A DNA stretch of 64,000 nucleotides, from positions 5,781,001-5,845,000 of the forward strand of contig JAWUZG010000015.1 in the NCBI GenBank assembly GCA_036785705.1, written 5' to 3'. A program made the translations under genes and the position numbers. This document shows positions 34,796-46,200 of the stretch, in pieces. Source of the stretch: Acanthornis magna. Its lineage: Eukaryota; Chordata; Aves; Passeriformes; Acanthizidae. The first letter of the stretch is position 1; every line of letters begins with the position of its first letter. The notes under the pieces were generated by a model. It ran no database searches and was not told where the DNA came from. It saw nothing but the letters and a program-made list of their open reading frames with translations.

Positions 34796-37700
34796 GCTGG
34801 AGTGTTTTTCTTGCTGTGCAGAGGAAGGGCAGAGGCCCAGAAGTGCCCAGTCCCTGGCTCTACAGGCAGTGTAGCAGAACACTGAATGAACCCCTCTGTC
34901 AGCAGCTGTGCACCCTGAAAGCTGATGGGATGCTGTGTGTCCAGCGTCTGTGCTGTGCTGAGGGACAGCTTTTGGGCACCTGGACAGTGGATGGAGCCTT
35001 GACAGGATGCTTGTCCCCATAGCACAGACTGAGCCATGTAGGAAGCTGAGGGTGGAGAGAGGGTCTTAGCCACTGGGAGTGCCAGGGAGGGGTTTCCCAA
35101 TGAGATCTAGGATGTGGCTTGTTCCTGCCCTTGCCACATACTCCCCATGGCACTATCAAAATGCCGCCATCTCCCAAAAGCTTCCTGGCAGTCCCTTTCT
35201 GGCAATGGAGCACCTCTGCGGCCCCATTCAGTCAAGCATTGGTGCAGGAGGGTGCACCCAGTCAACACTGCCTGCTGGACTCTGAATGCAGGAGTGGCAG
35301 GTACTTGCAAACCTGCTGCTGCAGCTCATGATCTCTTCTCCCACATGCTCATTCAAATGTTAATTTTATGGACGCCTTTATAAATCTTGCAGCTTTCCCC
35401 TGTCCACAGGCTACGTAGATTTCATCTTGTTGAGAGGTGACACTTCTGGCCTTTGGTACCATGCTATCAATTTAATATTCTGAGAGCAGTAAAAAACATG
35501 GGACCATATTAACTCACAATTACTCTGCTGCTCCTTCCTGTAACTCTTTCTGTGCCATCCAAAATGCCAGGAAGATGAATAGGTGCCTCAGCTGCTGGCA
35601 GAGCCACAGGCATGGAACAGCACCAGCCAGAGCCAGCCTCCTAGCTGGAACAGCTACATGGTCTCCAAATTGTGAGCTGCTATTCTTTTGCTTGCCAAGA
35701 AGACAGAGGTTCGTGCCCACCTTTTTGTTAGACCTGGCAGTCTGGAGAAATGCTTGTACCTTACCTTTGAAGCCCTTCCATGTGTTCTGAGCAGGGGACA
35801 CCTGCAAGTCTGCCAACCACCCAGCACATTGATTTGCCAGGCTGAAAGGAAAAGGCAGCTCTCTGCTCACTGTGAGGCAGCCTTGCTTGCCTTGCTGACT
35901 GGAAAAACATGTTTAGGTCATTCCATCAATGTAAAGGTTAAATGTTTAACTGCAGCTATTGAAAACAAAGCAACAGCAGCTACAACAATCGCAGCAGAAG
36001 AACTGGATGCCTTATCAATGTCTGGAATTAAGATCTGCATCTAAGCACCTACCAGGTACAGTGCACTGAGGTCCTGTCTAGGCCCTGCTGTCTTGAGAGT
36101 GCTGCCTCCCAGCATTTTGTGGAGTTGCCCATAGGTGACAAGAGCTCAGCCCCACTTCACCCCAGCTGACAGCTTTGCAAAACGGATTTTTGGACTCTTA
36201 TTTTTGCCTGGGAATTTTGAAGAAGCACTGATGTGCTTTCTCTGCTGATGAAGAGGGCTCTTTTATGTTGTATCCTTTCTTTCAGCCACTCAACCTCTGT
36301 GAGTATGCTAGTGACCTATTGTAAGAGTTATTTGAATACAGGTCTTTTGTTGAGTAAATATGGACCTGGAGGAGTCATTGTTTTTCTACCCTGCACATCT
36401 CCTTTTTCAGTAAATCAGTAGATTTCTCATATATTTAACTCTTGTTGCTTTGCAAAAAAACACTTTATATTTTAACGTCATAGAGCAGGTTGTCATTTGG
36501 AAAACATGGCTCACAGCTTTCATGGCTCCATAACAAGTTGCAATATGCATATTAGTAAAAGAAAAACTAAAACCTCATCATAATGCCATATATCTAGGAG
36601 TCCCATAATGCCTGAATTCCCTCTTCCTGTCACTTTTGTGGGCATGGCATAGCAACTATCCTGCTGCAAGGCTGTTGTCTCTGGAGTCTGAGCTCACCCT
36701 TTGTAATCATGTACCTGGAAGACCTGCAGAGTCCAAGGCAGACACCAGGTGACATGGACAGAAGTCCTGCTCCATGTATATTCCTCCCTGCGCTCTGTCT
36801 CTCTCTCTGCCAGTTCTTGTCACCCTGTCTCCACAGGACTGACGTTCTTCCAGGCTCTTGCTGGCGCAGTCACCCTGTGATGGGGCCCTTTGGGCTTGAG
36901 CTATGATCCACTGCAAACCAGCTGGCCTCAGTGACCAGCAGACTGATCCTCTGGGGGAATTTATCAAAAGGCTTGGTGGGAGCAGCCTTGTGACTCTGCT
37001 GGCTCCTGAACTGAGCTCTGGCATGATGCCCTGGCCCCACGTGCTGCTGGGCATCAGCCCAGCCACAGGCTACTGCTCTGGGGTGCAGGGACCCAGGAAG
37101 CACCCAGCTCTCTGCTGGGCTGTCACCTGAGTAGCAGCAGCAGATGGATGTGGAAAGCCTTTAAATTCAGCACATGATCAATACTAAACTGATCTTCTGG
37201 AGTCTCTTATAAGATTACCCCAGCCTCATGCATCCAATTGCAAAAAAATCACTCAGCACACTAGGGAGTTGTGAGAAACGCTGCAGCCCCCATTTGGGAT
37301 GCATAGAGCCAAAGTGAATTCACAATTGTTTATTGCAGTAAATAATTCACCCACTTTACATTTGGTTTTGTTGCTATCCCCATGCCCCTGCCTCAGTTCC
37401 TTTCTCTCACTTTCCATCTCTTGTCCTAAAATTCCCATGCCAGGTCGTTTCTGTTGTCGACTCCCAAATACACACTGTTTCAGTCCAACTTTTCCTGACT
37501 GCCATACTGGGGAGAGCAGTGCTGAGGGAGGGACAATGCTGGTTCACTGCCTGCCTCAGCCCATGCCCAGGCCTAGTTTTGCTGCCTTGGTCTCTGCCCC
37601 AGTGCTGCTTTCACATGGTGCCAATGTGCAGAACTGTTTGGAATGCATTAACATTGCTAATAGTGTTTCTATACTAATTATTATTGACATTTGAACAAAC

Positions 37701-39028
37701 TGTAACACAAATTACTAGCTAGCTGGGTGTGGAGTGACAGTTGCAGCTGAGACAGAGCAGCAGTGAAGGGGTGGGTGCTGCTCTGGAGCGGGACCTGGAT
37801 GGGGCAGATGCACCTCACCTGGCACCTGTCTGGAATCCTGGGCTTCCCCACACAGCCAGAGCAGGTGGATGGGACCCGCTGTGGGAGTCATACAGTGTCT
37901 GGGCTGGGGTGCCTGGAGGGCTCTGCCCATCCTGATAACACACACTTGCCAGGGTGGACTCTGGTGGGCTTGCTGAGCCTGACAGCTATGTCAGTGCAGG
38001 TTGTTTCAGCTGCTAAAAACAGATTGATGAGATTCCCTGCCATGGGATGAAGCTTTTCGAGTCCTGTCAACTGAGACAAGACTGTTATATACATCTCTGA
38101 AGCCCTTGGCAGCATGCTAGCTCCTGCTTCTGGATAGTTTTGTGGAAAAGACCGAGTACAAATTGGCACATGTCTCTTTGAATTGAAAATTGTTGGAGTC
38201 TGGGAGAGTGTTAGAAGAGCATCACAGCTGCATGCTCAAAGCAATTGCTCCTGGCCACTCTGGAGACACAAAACAGGCTAGGAGAGCTCTTGGGACAGAT
38301 TTTGCTGCTCCCTGTAGAAACACTTTTGACTGTCTGTGCCTTGGAGCCCTGCAGGCACCTTCCTGGGAGCGCTCTCATTTGCACAGGTAGGTGCCGAGGC
38401 TCTGATTCACCTCTGGTTCTGTCCACCCTGATCACTGTGAAGGGCTGGAGAGTTGAGATCATGGTAGCAGTGGTCTGACCTAAACTGCATCTTTAGGGAT
38501 GGATCCTCCTTTACAGGCATTGCCCAGCTGTCTCTACCAGCTCTTTGAAAATTTCTTCCAACAAGGCAGCAGGTGACCTTTTGGAGCAAATCAGCATCCA
38601 TATGCTATTTTGTATGCTGTCCCCTTCAGATCTGTAAATATAGGCCAAATAAGTGTTAGTCTCATGCGCTGCTTTCAGAGATGGCAGTGACATTTCGCCA
38701 CCTAGGATATACTGGCTGCTCTGGGTGATTTTACATCTCAAGGCCAGAATCCCTGAAATGCCTCACGGTCATTTCCTGATATGCCCTTTGGGGCTCTTCC
38801 TGGGGCCTGGTTTGCAGTGGGCTGGAGGATTTCAGGCACGACCTCCTTTGCCAGTTTTTGATTCCTGCTGCTACATGCGCATGGAATATGCCTGCAAAGG
38901 TGTGGCTCTAAGGCCCCAAGTGCCCAGGGCATGAAGAGCATTACTGCACACGTTTTAATCTGTGCCACCTATGGTGCTGAGCCCCTCTGGCCCAGTGCCA
39001 AGCTGCCCTCAGGGGGGTGGGTCAGGCT

Positions 39029-39480
39029 GGAGAGATCTAAAGGGCCTGGAGCTCCAGCAACACTGGCGCTGGAAAGGGCCTGCCGAGGCCATTGCAGCAG
39101 CGCCCCAACATTGCTGCTCCTCCATCTTTCTGAGGTGGAAAACCCAGGTAGTGTGTTGGGGTAATTAGCTAGGGCTAGGGTTAGGGTTCCGCCTAGGGTT
39201 AGGGTTAGGAGATCTAAAGGGCCGCGAGCTCCAGGAGCACTGGCGCTGGAAAGGGCCTGCCAAGACGAACGCGGCAAGGCCCCAACCTTGCTGCTCCCAC
39301 ACCTTTCTGATCTGGACCCCCCACAGGGGTGGGCACCTCGGCCCCAGCCCCAGGCTCGGGCCTAGGCTGCCCTGTGGCTTGGGCTTAGGCTTCAGAGAGC
39401 TGTGGAGTCTACAGCTGCAGGGACGCTGGCACTGGACAGGACATTGCAAGGGCATCCATCACGGCAGGCTGCTGCCAGAG
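39029..39480 (+). repeat. Three related sub-blocks inside the unit, spacing about 180 bp
   Basis: Block 1 (from 39029) and block 2 (from about 39208) share GAGATCTAAAGGGCC, GAGCTCCAG, CACTGGCGCTGGAAAGGGCC and TTGCTGCTCC. Block 3 (from about 39395) is diverged, with CAGGGACGCTGGCACTGGAC in the same place. The shared CTGGC(G/A)CTGG core falls at 39063, 39240 and 39426, spacings of 177 and 186 bp. Each block is preceded by G-rich sequence, the telomere-like tract in the case of block 2. Confidence 0.85.
39169..39210 (+). repeat. Telomere-like hexamer tract, one per unit
   Basis: Seven hexamers in register: CTAGGG, CTAGGG, TTAGGG, TTCCGC, CTAGGG, TTAGGG, TTAGGA. The same tract recurs 226 bp into every unit (40445, 41721, 42997 and so on). 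In units 2, 3 and 6 the fourth hexamer is TTACGC, one step nearer TTAGGG. Three positions match the vertebrate TRF1/TRF2 site YTAGGGTTR (39175, 39193, 39199), and there are five GGG runs within 36 bp. Confidence 0.95.
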
Positions 39481-39817
39481 ACTGGATGTTCCATGGCTCT
39501 AAACATCCGGGAATGGCCTGTGTCTGCTGCGAGGGGCCAGCTGGGTTTTGCTGACGGTGAGGCATTCAGCGCCTGCTGCGGCCCCAGAGCCGCCCCAAGG
39601 CCTGGCTGAGCTGTCAGCCCTGGACTCTTGGGCTGGCAGTGCTCACCTGGGCCCTGAGTGGCCATGTGACCAGCAGTCCCAGCTGAGGGCTGGGGACATG
39701 AAGGCCATGGGGCTTAAAGGGCGCAGCATGAGGTCAGCACATGGTCACAGCCTAGAATCCTGCATGGGCTTCCTGTCCCGTCCCTGGTGCAATCCTCGGA
39801 GGTGGGAGCTCTGTGCA

Positions 39818-40218
39818 CGTTTTTCTAGATCTCTTCTCTCCTTCTGGCTTTGTCTCTGCCTGTCTTTCTTCTCCTACTTCTCTTTGCCTAGAACTTTTGG
39901 CTAACATAGCATTTTGTATGTTTCAGGGTTCTTCTCCGTGGGGCTCATTTGATGCTAGGTAAATGCTAAATTAACACTGAGTACTGCTCTGGTAAGTAGT
40001 TGAGAGTTGAATTCTATGTTGTATTTCATCCTTTGCCGAAGATGGTTTATTTTTGAGCATTTGATTTTGATCCTTTTGCCAGTAAGGCTTCAGTGTGATT
40101 TTCACCTCTTGACTATATCTGGTGGGGATTTCTCCTTTGCGCTAAGAGAGAGCAGTAGAACCCTGAGTTAAACCGCTGGATCTAAGGCTCCAGGGCTTAA
40201 CAGGTGCCTCCATTGCCA
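39818..40218 (+). repeat. AT-richer segment of the unit with splice-like and LTR-like sequence
   Basis: It begins at TTTTTCTAGATCTC, has a pyrimidine tract (about 39829-39890), candidate acceptors CCTAG and TTTCAG, a GTAAGT donor at 39992, and later CCTTTTGCCAGTAAGGCTTC (CCAATAAGG in most units) and TGGTGGGGATTTCTCC. The last features faintly resemble the 3' part of an avian retroviral-type LTR, but I see no bounded element or coding region. The origin is uncertain. Confidence 0.35.
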
Positions 40219-43200
40219 ACTGCACACGTTTTAATCTGTGCCACCTATGGTGCTGAGCCCCTCTGGCCCAGTGCCAAGCTGCCCTCAGGGGGGTGGGTCA
40301 GGCTGGAGAGATCTAAAGGGCCTGGAGCTCCAGCAACACTGGCGCTGGAAAGGGCCTGCCGAGGCCATTGCAGCAGCGCCCCAACATTGCTGCTCCTCCA
40401 TCTTTCTGAGGTGGAAAACCCAGGTAGTGTGCTGGGGTAATTAGCTAGGGCTAGGGTTAGGGTTACGCCTAGGGTTAGGGCTAGGAGATCTAAAGGGCCG
40501 CGAGCTCCAGGAGCACTGGCGCTGGAAAGGGCCTGCCAAGACGAACGCGGCAAGGCCCCAACCTTGCTGCTCCCACACCTTTCTGATCTGGACCCCCCAC
40601 AGGGGTGGGCACCTCGGCCCCAGCCCCAGGCTCGGGCCTAGGCTGCCCTGTGGCTCGGGCTTAGGCTTCAGAGAGCTGTGGAGTCTACAGCTGCAGGGAC
40701 GCTGGCACTGGACAGGACATTGCGAGGGCATCCATCACGGCAGGCTACTGCCAGAGACTGGATGTTCCATGGCTCTAAACATCCAGGAATGGCCTGTGTC
40801 TGTTGCGAGGGGCCAGCTGGGTTTTGCTGACAGTGAGGCCTTCAGCGCCTGCTGCGGCCCCAGAGCCGCCCCAAGGCCTGGCTGAGCTGTCAGCCCTGGA
40901 CTCTTGGGCTGGCAGTGCTCACCTGGGCCCTGAGTGGCCATGTGACCAGCAGTCCCAACTGAGGGCTGGGGACATGAAGGCCATGGGGCTTAAAGGGCGC
41001 AGCATGAGGTCAGCACATGGTCACAGCCTAGAATCCTGCATGGGCTTCCTGTCCCGTCCCTGGTGCAATCCTCGGAGGTGGGAGCTCTGTGCACATTTTT
41101 CTAGATCTCTTCTCTCCTTCTGGCTTTGTCTCTGCCTGTCTTTCTTCTCCTACTTCTCTTTGCCTAGAACTTTTGGCTAACATAGCATTTTGTATGTTTC
41201 AGGGTTCTTCTCCGTGGGGCTCAGTTGATGCTAGGTAAATGCTAAATTAACACTGAGTACTGCTCTGGTAAGTAGTTGAGAGTTGAATTCTATGTTGTAT
41301 TTCATCCTTTGCCGAAGATGGTTTATTTTTGAGCATTTGATTTTGATCCTTTTGCCAATAAGGCTTCAGTGTGATTTTCACCTCTTGACTATATCTGGTG
41401 GGGATTTCTCCTTTGCGCTAAGAGAGAGCAGTAGAACCCTGAGTTAAACCGCTGGATCTAAGGCTCCAGGGCTTAACAGGTGCCTCCATTGCCAACTGCA
41501 CACGTTTTAATCTGTGCCACCTATGGTGCTGAGCCCCTCTGGCCCAGTGCCAAGCTGCCCTCAGGGGGGTGGGTCAGGCTGGAGAGATCTAAAGGGCCTG
41601 GAGCTCCAGCAACACTGGCGCTGGAAAGGGCCTGCCGAGGCCATTGCAGCAGCGCCCCAACATTGCTGCTCCTCCATCTTTCTGAGGTGGAAAACCCAGG
41701 TAGTGTGTTGGGGTAATTAGCTAGGGCTAGGGTTAGGGTTACGCCTAGGGTTAGGGTTAGGAGATCTAAAGGGCCGCGAGCTCCAGGAGCACTGGCGCTG
41801 GAAAGGGCCTGCCAAGACGAACGCGGCAAGGCCCCAACCTTGCTGCTCCCACACCTTTCTGATCTGGACCCCCCACAGGGGTGGGCACCTCGGCCCCAGC
41901 CCCAGGCTCGGGCCTAGGCTGCCCTGTGGCTCGGGCTTAGGCTTCAGAGAGCTGTGGAATCTACAGCTGCAGGGACGCTGGCACTGGACAGGACATTGCG
42001 AGGGCATCCATCATGGCAGGCTGCTGCCAGAGACTGGATGTTCCATGGCTCTAAACATCCGGGAATGGCCTGTGTCTGTTGCGAGGGGCCAGCTGGGTTT
42101 TGCTGACGGTGAGGCCTTCAGCGCCTGCTGCGGCCCCAGAGCCGCCCCAAGGCCTGGCTGAGCTGTCAGCCCTGGACTCTTGGGCTGGCAGTGCTCACCT
42201 GGGCCCTGAGTGGCCATGAGACCAGCAGTCCCAACTGAGGGCTGGGGACATGAAGGCCATGGGGCTTAAAGGACGCAGCATGAGGTCAGCACATGGTCAC
42301 AGCCTAGAATCCTGCATGGGCTTCCTGTCCCGTCCCTGGTGCAATCCTCGGAGGTGGGAGCTCTGTGCACGTTTTTCTAGATCTCATCTCTCCTTCTGGC
42401 TTTGTCTCTGCCTGTCTTTCTTCTCCTACTTCTCTTTGCCTAGAACTTTTGGCTAACATAGCATTTTGTATGTTTCAGGGTTCTTCTCCGTGGGGCTCAT
42501 TTGATGCTAGGTAAATGCTAAATTAACACTGAGTACTGCTCTGGTAAGTAGTTGAGAGTTGAATTCTATGTTGTATTTCATCCTTTGCCGAAGATGGTTT
42601 ATTTTTGAGCATTTGATTTTGATCCTTTTGCCAATAAGGCTTCAGTGTGATTTTCACCTCTTGACTATATCTGGTGGGGATTTCTCCTTTGCGCTAAGAG
42701 AGAGCAGTAGAACCCTGAGTTAAACCGCTGGATCTAAGGCTCCAGGGCTTAACAGGTGCCTCCATTGCCAACTGCACACGTTTTAATCTGTGCCACCTAT
42801 GGTGCTGAGCCACTCTGGCCCAGTGCCAAGCTGCCCTCAGGGGGGTGGGTCAGGCTGGAGAGATCTAAAGGGCCTGGAGCTCCAGCAACACTGGCGCTGG
42901 AAAGGGCCTGCCGAGGCCATTGCAGCAGCGCCCCAACATTGCTGCTCCTCCATCTTTCTGAGGTGGAAAACCCAGGTAGTGTGTTGGGGTAATTAGCTAG
43001 GGCTAGGGTTAGGGTTCCGCCTAGGGTTAGGGTTAGGAGATCTAAAGGGCCGCGAGCTCCAGGAGCACTGGCGCTGGAAAGGGCCTGCCAAGACGAACGC
43101 GGCAAGGCCCCAACCTTGCTGCTCCCACACCTTTCTGATCTGGACCCCCCACAGGGGTGGGCACCTCGGCCCCAGCCCCAGGCTCGGGCCTAGGCTGCCC

Positions 43201-46200
43201 TGTGGCTCGGGCTTAGGCTTCAGAGAGCTGTGGAGTCTACAGCTGCAGGGACGCTGGCACTGGACAGGACATTGCAAGGGCATCCATCACGGCAGGCTGC
43301 TGCCAGAGACTGGATGTTCCATGGCTCTAAACATCCGGGAATGGCCTGTGTCTGTTGCGAGGGGCCAGCTGGGTTTTGCTGACGGTGAGGCATTCAGCGC
43401 CTGCTGCGGCCCCAGAGCCGCCCCAAGGCCTGGCTGAGCTGTCAGCCCTGGACTCTTGGGCTGGCAGTGCTCACCTGGGCCCTGAGTGGCCATGAGACCA
43501 GCAGTCCCAACTGAGGGCTGGGGACATGAAGGCCATGGGGCTTAAAGGGCGCAGCATGAGGTCAGCACATGGTCACAGCCTAGAATCCTGCATGGGCTTC
43601 CTGTCCCGTCCCTGGTGCAATCCTCGGAGGTGGGAGCTCTGTGCACGTTTTTCTAGATCTCTTCTCTCCTTCTGGCTTTGTCTCTGCCTGTCTTTCTTCT
43701 CCTACTTCTCTTTGCCTAGAACTTTTGGCTAACATAGCATTTTGTATGTTTCAGGGTTCTTCTCCGTGGGGCTCAGTTGATGATAGGTAAATGCTAAATT
43801 AACACTGAGTACTGCTCTGGTAAGTAGTTGAGAGTTGAATTCTATGTTGTATTTCATCCTTTGCCGAAGATGGTTTATTTTTGAGCATTTGATTTTGATC
43901 CTTTTGCCAATAAGGCTTCAGTGTGATTTTCACCTCTTGACTATATCTGGTGGGGATTTCTCCTTTGCGCTAAGAGAGAGCAGTAGAACCCTGAGTTAAA
44001 CCGCTGGATCTAAGGCTCCAGGGCTTAACAGGTGCCTCCATTGCCAACTGCACACGTTTTAATCTGTGCCACCTATGGTGCTGAGCCCCTCTGGCCCAGT
44101 GCCAAGCTGCCCTCAGGGGGGTGGGTCAGGCTGGAGAGATCTAAAGGGCCTGGAGCTCCAGCAACACTGGCGCTGGAAAGGGCCTGCCGAGGCCATTGCA
44201 GCAGCGCCCCAACATTGCTGCTCCTCCATCTTTCTGAGGTGGAAAACCCAGGTAGTGTGTTGGGGTAATTAGCTAGGGCTAGGGTTAGGGTTCCGCCTAG
44301 GGTTAGGGTTAGGAGATCTAAAGGGCCGCGAGCTCCAGGAGCACTGGCGCTGGAAAGGGCCTGCCAAGACGAACGCGGCAAGGCCCCAACCTTGCTGCTC
44401 CCACACCTTTCTGATCTGGACCCCCCACAGGGGTGGGCACCTCGGCCCCAGCCCCAGGCTCGGGCCTAGGCTGCCCTGTGGCTCGGGCTTAGGCTTCAGA
44501 GAGCTGTGGAATCTACAGCTGCAGGGACGCTGGCACTGGACAGGACATTGCGAGGGCATCCATCATGGCAGGCTGCTGCCAGAGACTGGATGTTCCATGG
44601 CTCTAAACATCCGGGAATGGCCTGTGTCTGTTGCGAGGGGCCAGCTGGGTTTTGCTGACGGTGAGGCCTTCAGCGCCTGCTGCGGCCCCAGAGCCGCCCC
44701 AAGGCCTGGCTGAGCTGTCAGCCCTGGACTCTTGGGCTGGCAGTGCTCACCTGGGCCCTGAGTGGCCATGAGACCAGCAGTCCCAACTGAGGGCTGGGGA
44801 CATGAAGGCCATGGGGCTTAAAGGGCGCAGCATGAGGTCAGCACATGGTCACAGCCTAGAATCCTGCATGGGCTTCCTGTCCCGTCCCTGGTGCAATCCT
44901 CGGAGGTGGGAGCTCTGTGCACGTTTTTCTAGATCTCATCTCTCCTTCTGGCTTCGTCTCTGCCTGTCTTTCTTCTCCTACTTCTCTTTGCCTAGAACTT
45001 TTGGCTAACATAGCATTTTGTATGTTTCAGGGTTCTTCTCCGTGGGGCTCAGTTGATGCTCGACAGATGCTAAATTAACACTGAGTACTACTCTGGTAAG
45101 TAGTTGAGAGTTGAATTCTATGTTGTATTTCATCCTTTGCCGAAGATGGTTTATTTTTGAGCATTTGATTTTGATCCTTTTGCCAGTAAGGCTTCAGTGT
45201 GATTTTCACCTCTTGACTATATCTGGTGGGGATTTCTCCTTTGCGCTAAGAGAGAGCAGTAGAACCCTGAGTTAAACCGCTGGATCTAAGGCTCCAGGGC
45301 TTAACAGGTGCCTCCATTGCCAACTGCACACGTTTTAATCTGTGCCACCTATGGTGCTGAGCCCCTCTGGCCCAGTGCCAAGCTGCCCTCAGGGGGGTGG
45401 GTCAGGCTGGAGAGATCTAAAGGGCCTGGAGCTCCAGCAACACTGGCGCTGGAAAGGGCCTGCCGAGGCCATTGCAGCAGCGCCCCAACATTGCTGCTCC
45501 TCCATCTTTCTGAGGTGGAAAACCCAGGTAGTGTGTTGGGGTAATTAGCTAGGGCTAGGGTTAGGGTTACGCCTAGGGTTAGGGTTAGGAGATCTAAAGG
45601 GCCGCGAGCTCCAGGAGCACTGGCGCTGGAAAGGGCCTGCCAAGACGAACACGGCAAGGCCCCAACCTTGCTGCTCCCACACCTTTCTGATCTGGACCCC
45701 CCACAGGGGTGGGCACCTCGGCCCCAGCCCCAGGCTCGGGCCTAGGCTGCCCTGTGGCTCGGGCTTAGGCTTCAGAGAGCTGTGGAGTCTACAGCTGCAG
45801 GGACGCTGGCACTGGACAGGACATTGCGAGGGCATCCATCACGGCAGGCTGCTGCCAGAGACTGGATGTTCCATGGCTCTAAACATCCGGGAATGGCCTG
45901 TGTCTGTTGCGAGGGGCCAGCTGGGTTTTGCTGACGGTGAGGCCTTCAGCGCCTGCTGCGGCCCCAGAGCCGCCCCAAGGCCTGGCTGAGCTGTCAGCCC
46001 TGGACTCTTGGGCTGGCAGTGCTCACCTGGGCCCTGAGTGGCCATGAGACCAGCAGTCCCAACTGAGGGCTGGGGACATGAAGGCCATGGGGCTTAAAGG
46101 ACGCAGCATGAGGTCAGCACATGGTCACAGCCTAGAATCCTGCATGGGCTTCCTGTCCCGTCCCTGGTGCAATCCTCGGAGGTGGGAGCTCTGTGCACGT

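Larger units (their letters stand above)
24605..38942. other. Gene-free intergenic interval
   Basis: I found no exon with recognisable protein homology on either strand. Open frames are short (at most about 183 codons), and the longest (27902-28453) overlaps the CR1 copy. By mammalian synteny CDH22 would be expected next, but I see no cadherin sequence. Contents are CR1 copies near 27780, 32165 and 34359 and a 14-bp tandem duplication at 24034-24061, which lies just left of this interval in the SLC35C2 3' UTR. The remainder is anonymous, with possible conserved non-coding blocks near 26900, 29100, 33500 and 34090-34290 that I cannot verify. Confidence 0.7.
38943..40218 (+). repeat. First unit of the array (reference unit)
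   Basis: The unit has a GC-rich part (about 38943-39817) and an AT-richer part (about 39818-40218). Order: G-rich lead-in, block 1, seven-hexamer telomere-like tract, block 2, block 3, anonymous GC-rich sequence, pyrimidine tract, splice-like sites, AT-richer end. Compared with later units it carries TTGCAAGGG, GCATTCAG and CTAGGTAAATG variants. It is intact although it borders unique DNA. Confidence 0.9.

Noticed and set aside
24605..38942. Exons of CDH22, expected next by mammalian synteny
   Set aside because: I found no cadherin repeat motifs (such as LDRE, DxNDN) on either strand. The gene may lie beyond the satellite or elsewhere.
1..38942. tRNA or other structured RNA genes
   Set aside because: No A-box/B-box pair or cloverleaf was evident by eye. 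A covariance-model scan was not possible here.
40204..40440. Recurrent plus-strand frame (78 codons, starting MPPLPTAHVLIC) as a multicopy gene
   Set aside because: It recurs only because the satellite repeats. It has no domain, spans the block structure and telomere-like tract region, and shows no visible coding constraint.
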